Assembly (NCBI GenBank): GCA_031548005.1
Contig: JAVBRK010000071.1
Location: 1-10,412, forward strand
DNA length: 10,412 nt
DNA from: BNXB01 sp031548005
GTDB taxonomy: Bacteria > Bacteroidota > Bacteroidia > Bacteroidales > Azobacteroidaceae
Reading direction: 5' to 3'
The position numbers and the translations under genes were made by a program. The notes below the pieces were generated by a model that searched no databases, was not told the origin of the DNA, and saw only the letters and a list, made by a program, of their open reading frames with translations. Positions 6,458 to 10,412 of the stretch are shown here, in pieces (within the stretch, counting starts at the first letter, position 1; each line of letters starts with the position of its first letter).

Positions 6458-8773
6458 AAAAGATTCCGGTTTTTCCCATTTCATTTTTTTGTTGGGGACG
6501 GCGCTCATTTCAAAACGGAGCTCGCCGCCGTTCATAATATCTTCATGGGTGATAAATGCTTTGTTGTAGTTGGCTCCATTTAATTTTACAGACTTGATAT
6601 ACACGTTTTTATCGCTGAAATTTTCTGCAAGGATACTGAATGTTTTTCCGTTTTCCAAGTGAATGGTTGTTTTGGGGGCATTCGGTGAACCCAATATGTA
6701 CTGGGTAGAGCCGGGGCAAACCGGGTAGAATCCCATGGATGAAAATACATACCAGGCCGACATTTGGCCGCAGTCGTCATTTCCGCACAGTCCGTCTACC
6801 TTGTTCTTATACATCCGTTTCATGATATCCCGCACCCGGTATTGGGTTTTCCAGGGCTCGGAAGTCCAGTTATAAAGGTAGGCGATGTGGTGGCTGGGTT
6901 CGTTTCCATGTACGTAATTACCGATCAATCCTTCTTCATTGATATCTTCCGTGTGTTCGAAATAAGATGGCGGTAAATGCATCGTAAATAAGGAATCTAA
7001 GCGATTGACAAAATGGCGTTCGCCTCCCATTTCTTTGATCAGTCCGTTCACATCGTGAGGAGCAAAAAAGGAATAATTCCAGGCATTTCCTTCGTCGAAA
7101 CCCTGTCCGCTGGTTTGTAACAGGTCGAATTTTTCCTGAAATATACCGTTTTTGTTCTTTGGACGGGCAAAACCGATCGACGGGTCGAATACATTCCGGT
7201 AGTTTAAAGCGCGTTGTTTATAGGTTTCGGCAGTCTGTACCTCTCCTTGCCGCTGTGCCAATTGGTAAATAGTCCAGTCATCGTATGCATATTCCAGAGT
7301 TACGGATGCCGAGATACCGCTTGCCTCTGATGGAACGTATCCTAACTTAACATATTCGCCGATCCCGTCGTAATATTTCTGGTTCGAGGTGCTGATACAA
7401 GCCTGGAGCGCCAGTTGAGGATCGATATCGATCCCTTTGGCAATTGCATCTGAAATTACTGATACGGAATGGTATCCGAACATACACCAGTTTTCATTTC
7501 CCATATGCGACCAGATGGGCAGCATGCCGAGTGCGCTTTGTTTGTAGTGATTGAGCATGGAATTGGCAAATTGTTTGCTTCGTCCGCGTTTGATGAGGTT
7601 CATCAGGGGATGTTCCGCCCGGAATGTATCCCATACCGAAAAAACGGTATAATTTTCCGTCCCTTTTTCGGACTGATGGATGTTATGGTCGATTCCCCGG
7701 TAACGGCCATCGACGTCCTGATAGACTGACGGGTTGATCATCGTCCGGTATAAAGCGGTATAAAATATCTCTTTACGGTCTTTATCTCCCTGTACTTCTA
7801 TCACGCTCAGTTCTTTTTCCCATTTGGAGGCCGTTTCATTCCGGATTTGCTCGAAATTTTTGTTTCCGGCTTCTTTTTCTAAGTTATTCAAGGCGCCTAA
7901 GCAATCGACCGGCGATAGGGCCACTTTGATTTCGAGGACTTCATCAGTACTGAAATCAAACTCGAAAAAAGCAGTCAGATGTGTTCCGAACATTTCCGGA
8001 AAATTGTCTTCCATCTTGAATTTTCGCCACCACCCCTTGTATTTGACTTCTTCGTTGTTACGGCAACCGTAATTTTTAACCGGCTTGGAGAATTTAATAG
8101 CGAAATGCGTGTAATTCATGCGCGACCATCCGCGGGTGATCCGGTAACCGGTGAGGGTGTAGGGATCTTCCATCCGCAGGTTGGCCATCAACACCTTCCC
8201 GTCATAATTATAAATCCCGTAGTCCAGGTCCAGTACGATATGGCCGTCTCCTTTTGGAAAAGTGTACTTGTGTACCCCGACCCGCTCGGAGGAGGTCAAC
8301 TCCGCCTTGATCTTGTAGTCGTCTAACGTCACCGCATAATAACCCGGCCGGGCCGATTCGGTTTCGTGGTTGAACCGGGAGCGGTAGCCTTTTTCGGGTT
8401 CTGAGGCTGTTCCTTTATCCAATAAAACAGGTCCGGTTGCAGGCATGATCAGGATATCGCCTAAATCGGAATGTCCCGTACCGTTGAAATGTGTATGACT
8501 GAATCCGACGATTGTTTTATCATCGTATTGGTAACCGGCGCAATAGCGGTACGCATCTTTCTGGTATACACCATTGATGTTGTGTGGAACCATTTCCGTA
8601 TCGGGACTTAACTGAACCAACCCGAAAGGAGCGCAGGCTCCGGGAAAGGTATGTCCCATACTTTTGGTACCAACAAAAGGGTTTACATAATCAATGCATT
8701 TATTCTGAGCTGCTGCCATCGATAGATAACTCATTCCTAAAAGAATGGCGAGTTGCCATTTAATTTTTAACAT
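6449..8773 (-). CDS. GH92 family alpha-mannosidase, secreted
   Basis: Calcium-dependent inverting exo-alpha-mannosidase family. I chose the ATG at 8773 (774 residues), because MLKIKWQLAILLGMSYLSMAAA is a clean signal peptide cut before QNKC; the longer open frame to 8881 adds an N-terminus that overlaps the upstream gene. The N-terminal beta-sandwich begins with YVNPFVGTKSMGHTFPGACAP and includes GFSHTHFNGTGHSDLGD; the (alpha/alpha) catalytic part starts near residue 285. Conserved blocks are WDTFRAEHP (from 381), EGNAWNY (561-567, probable general acid Glu), HGNEP (622-626) and GNDDCGQMSAW (664-674, acidic pair expected in base or Ca2+ roles). Length matches the family (about 740-770). The start lies 14 bp inside the end of another GH92 gene, so the two are probably translationally coupled. 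Linkage specificity cannot be assigned; GH92 members cleave alpha-1,2, -1,3, -1,4 or -1,6 mannosides or mannose-1-phosphate-mannose. Confidence 0.94.
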   Translation of the reverse strand: MLKIKWQLAILLGMSYLSMAAAQNKCIDYVNPFVGTKSMGHTFPGACAPFGLVQLSPDTEMVPHNINGVYQKDAYRYCAGYQYDDKTIVGFSHTHFNGTGHSDLGDILIMPATGPVLLDKGTASEPEKGYRSRFNHETESARPGYYAVTLDDYKIKAELTSSERVGVHKYTFPKGDGHIVLDLDYGIYNYDGKVLMANLRMEDPYTLTGYRITRGWSRMNYTHFAIKFSKPVKNYGCRNNEEVKYKGWWRKFKMEDNFPEMFGTHLTAFFEFDFSTDEVLEIKVALSPVDCLGALNNLEKEAGNKNFEQIRNETASKWEKELSVIEVQGDKDRKEIFYTALYRTMINPSVYQDVDGRYRGIDHNIHQSEKGTENYTVFSVWDTFRAEHPLMNLIKRGRSKQFANSMLNHYKQSALGMLPIWSHMGNENWCMFGYHSVSVISDAIAKGIDIDPQLALQACISTSNQKYYDGIGEYVKLGYVPSEASGISASVTLEYAYDDWTIYQLAQRQGEVQTAETYKQRALNYRNVFDPSIGFARPKNKNGIFQEKFDLLQTSGQGFDEGNAWNYSFFAPHDVNGLIKEMGGERHFVNRLDSLFTMHLPPSYFEHTEDINEEGLIGNYVHGNEPSHHIAYLYNWTSEPWKTQYRVRDIMKRMYKNKVDGLCGNDDCGQMSAWYVFSSMGFYPVCPGSTQYILGSPNAPKTTIHLENGKTFSILAENFSDKNVYIKSVKLNGANYNKAFITHEDIMNGGELRFEMSAVPNKKMKWEKPESFSN

Positions 8774-10412
8774 ATCGTGTTGTTTTATTGGGTTCGGAGA
8801 TAGAAGGAGCAATCGATTCGGGAGCCGTTCCCCAGGAAGGATTCGGCTTGTTTCCGAGTACAAAGTGGATAGCAGCCCCATTTTTCAGATCATCGTATGT
8901 GATGTAGGTTTTATTATAAGCAGCGCCGTTCAGTGTCATTGATTGGATATATACATTTTCCGGGCTGTAATTTTCTGTCGTGATTTCCACTTTTTTACCG
9001 TTGGGCAATTGCATCCTGACCGATTCCAATCCGGGGGATCCGATGGCGTATATATTGCTCGACGGGCAGGTCGGGTAGAACCCCATGCAATTGAAAATAT
9101 ACCAGGCCGACATTTGTCCGCAATCGTCATTACCGCTCAGGGAGCCGGGTGTATTGCCATACAGATTGTCGAGGATATACCGGATTTTTTCCTGGGCTTT
9201 CCAGGGTTGGCCGACATAATTATACAAATAAATTACCTGGTGACAGGGCTCATTTCCATGCCAATAAGCTCCGATACGTCCCTGGATGTCGTGTGCTCCC
9301 GGGATGTCTTCCGGCAATTCCATGGTGAACATCGAGTCGAGCCGCTGGGTGAAAATTTCTTTTCCTCCCATTTCATTGATGTAGCCCTGTACATCCTGAG
9401 GGACATACCAGGTATATTGATATGTAAAGCCTTCGGTAATATCGCCCCAACCGTGAACGGAGCCCGGACCGGTATAAGCGACCGGATCGAAAGGTGTTCT
9501 CCAGGCGCCTTGTGAGTCACGTCCCCGCATAAATCCGGATTCCGGATCGATCAGGTTCTGATAGGATAGGGATCTGTTCAGAAAATAGTTGTAATCGTCT
9601 GTTTTTCCCAGTTTTTTAGCTGCCTGGGCAATACAATAATCGTCATACGCATATTCTAATGTTTTCGATACCGATTCCCGCTCCTTGTCGAATGGCACCC
9701 AACCCAGTTGAGTATATTCAGGAAGACAGTCGTAATGAGGATTCTTGGCTGTTGTTTTCATGGCGTTGTATGCCCGTTCGTAATCGAATCCAGGAACGTC
9801 TTTTACAATGGCATCGGCAATAACCGATACCGCATGGTATCCGATCATGCACCAGGTTTCGTTTCCATAGAACGACCAGATAGGCAGCATGTGCTCGACA
9901 CTCTGATCGTAGTGTGCCAGCATAGAATTAATCATCCCGGCATTTCGTTCGGGTTGTACCAGGTTCAGTAACGGATGTTCCGCCCGGTAGGTATCCCACA
10001 GGGAAAAAACGGTGTAGTTCGTGAATCCGTCGGTCGAGTGAATGTTCGAATCATGTCCCCGGTACTGTCCGTCGGCATCTTCGAATACAAAAGGATGCAA
10101 AAAGGTACGGTATACGGCTGTATAAAAAGTTTTTAACTGATCTTCTGTTCCGGTTGCCCTGAACTTGCTCAATTCCTTCGCCCAGGTTTCTTCTCCCTGT
10201 TTTTTCAGGCTGTCGAACGAATGATGGTCTGTTTCCTGCAGATTCAGTAAGGCGCCCTGGGTTCCGGTGGAGGATACGGCCACTTTGATTTCGACAGATT
10301 CATCCTGGCCGGTGGGGAACTCGAACCATCCCTTGATGTCTTTTCCATAGGCCACCCGGTCGCTTCTGAACCGCTTGGTATCGTAGATCACCGGTTTGCC
10401 TTCCTGCATGAT
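8760..10412 (-). CDS. GH92 family alpha-mannosidase, 5' part beyond window
   Basis: The C-terminal 550 codons of a second GH92 enzyme. The frame is open to the right edge, and the Met at 10409 aligns with an internal position of the neighbouring GH92 protein, so about 240 N-terminal residues (signal peptide and most of the beta-sandwich) are outside the window. Counting from that Met, the family blocks are WDTYRAEHP (from 138), EGFTYQY (326-332, probable general acid Glu326), HGNEP (384-388) and GNDDCGQMSAW (426-436). The catalytic domain is therefore complete. It is clearly paralogous to the downstream GH92 but not a recent copy: many positions differ, including the EGNAWNY versus EGFTYQY segment, which suggests different linkage preferences within one mannan or N-glycan degrading locus. 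The C-terminus has an extra tail (ESIAPSISEPNKTTRYVKN) whose last codons overlap the next gene's start by 14 bp. Confidence 0.94.
   Translation of the reverse strand: MMQEGKPVIYDTKRFRSDRVAYGKDIKGWFEFPTGQDESVEIKVAVSSTGTQGALLNLQETDHHSFDSLKKQGEETWAKELSKFRATGTEDQLKTFYTAVYRTFLHPFVFEDADGQYRGHDSNIHSTDGFTNYTVFSLWDTYRAEHPLLNLVQPERNAGMINSMLAHYDQSVEHMLPIWSFYGNETWCMIGYHAVSVIADAIVKDVPGFDYERAYNAMKTTAKNPHYDCLPEYTQLGWVPFDKERESVSKTLEYAYDDYCIAQAAKKLGKTDDYNYFLNRSLSYQNLIDPESGFMRGRDSQGAWRTPFDPVAYTGPGSVHGWGDITEGFTYQYTWYVPQDVQGYINEMGGKEIFTQRLDSMFTMELPEDIPGAHDIQGRIGAYWHGNEPCHQVIYLYNYVGQPWKAQEKIRYILDNLYGNTPGSLSGNDDCGQMSAWYIFNCMGFYPTCPSSNIYAIGSPGLESVRMQLPNGKKVEITTENYSPENVYIQSMTLNGAAYNKTYITYDDLKNGAAIHFVLGNKPNPSWGTAPESIAPSISEPNKTTRYVKN

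Noticed and set aside
8774..8881. Longer start for the downstream GH92 gene at 8881
   Set aside because: The extra 36 residues overlap the upstream GH92 coding sequence and would bury a clean signal peptide that starts at 8773.
1..10412. CRISPR array, tRNA or rRNA genes, riboswitch
   Set aside because: No regularly spaced direct repeats, no tRNA-like folding region and no rRNA-like sequence was seen; nearly all of the window is protein coding.

Overview
The window looks like a chromosomal piece from a member of the Bacteroidota, most likely a gut-type Bacteroidales. The indications are an M49 dipeptidyl peptidase with the HECLGH zinc motif reported from Bacteroides, two adjacent GH92 alpha-mannosidases, a -33/-7 promoter of the Bacteroides type (TTG, 19 nt, TAnnTTTG), and weak or absent Shine-Dalgarno sequences. 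The species cannot be named from the sequence.

Left part (1-4351, all minus strand): a probable three-gene operon read from right to left. One promoter (4322-4351) precedes nfnS (FAD/[2Fe-2S] subunit) and nfnL (GltD-like subunit with two [4Fe-4S] motifs). Together these should form the electron-bifurcating ferredoxin:NADP+ transhydrogenase NfnAB. A lipoprotein-type M49 dipeptidyl peptidase III follows only 13 bp after nfnL, and its last few codons lie beyond the left edge. Upstream, with its own start region, is a monocistronic secreted metalloprotease of the plant basic secretory protein family (4375-5136, minus).

Middle part (5137-6452): an AT-rich stretch with signs of decay. It holds an antisense remnant of an IS5-family transposase with a frameshift (about 5430-5562), several small palindromes, a plus-strand four-helix membrane protein of unknown function (5725-6132), and the C-terminal half of a MacB/LolD-type ABC ATPase with no Walker A (6159-6452). 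It reads as an insertion/deletion scar between two stable gene blocks.

Right part (6449-10412, minus strand): two tandem GH92 exo-alpha-mannosidases. The upstream one enters from beyond the right edge without its N-terminal domain. The downstream one is complete, with a signal peptide, and its start overlaps the end of the first by 14 bp. The pair is probably part of a polysaccharide-utilisation locus that trims alpha-mannan or host N-glycans, though no SusC/SusD gene is visible. The last GH92 gene and the ABC fragment converge with a 4-bp overlap of their stop codons, inside a 36-bp near-perfect palindrome (6422-6457) that may act as a bidirectional terminator.

I do not see a clearly new multi-gene system. 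The most unusual items are the palindrome built into two convergent stop codons, the linkage of NfnAB to DPP III, and the scarred region between the two blocks.
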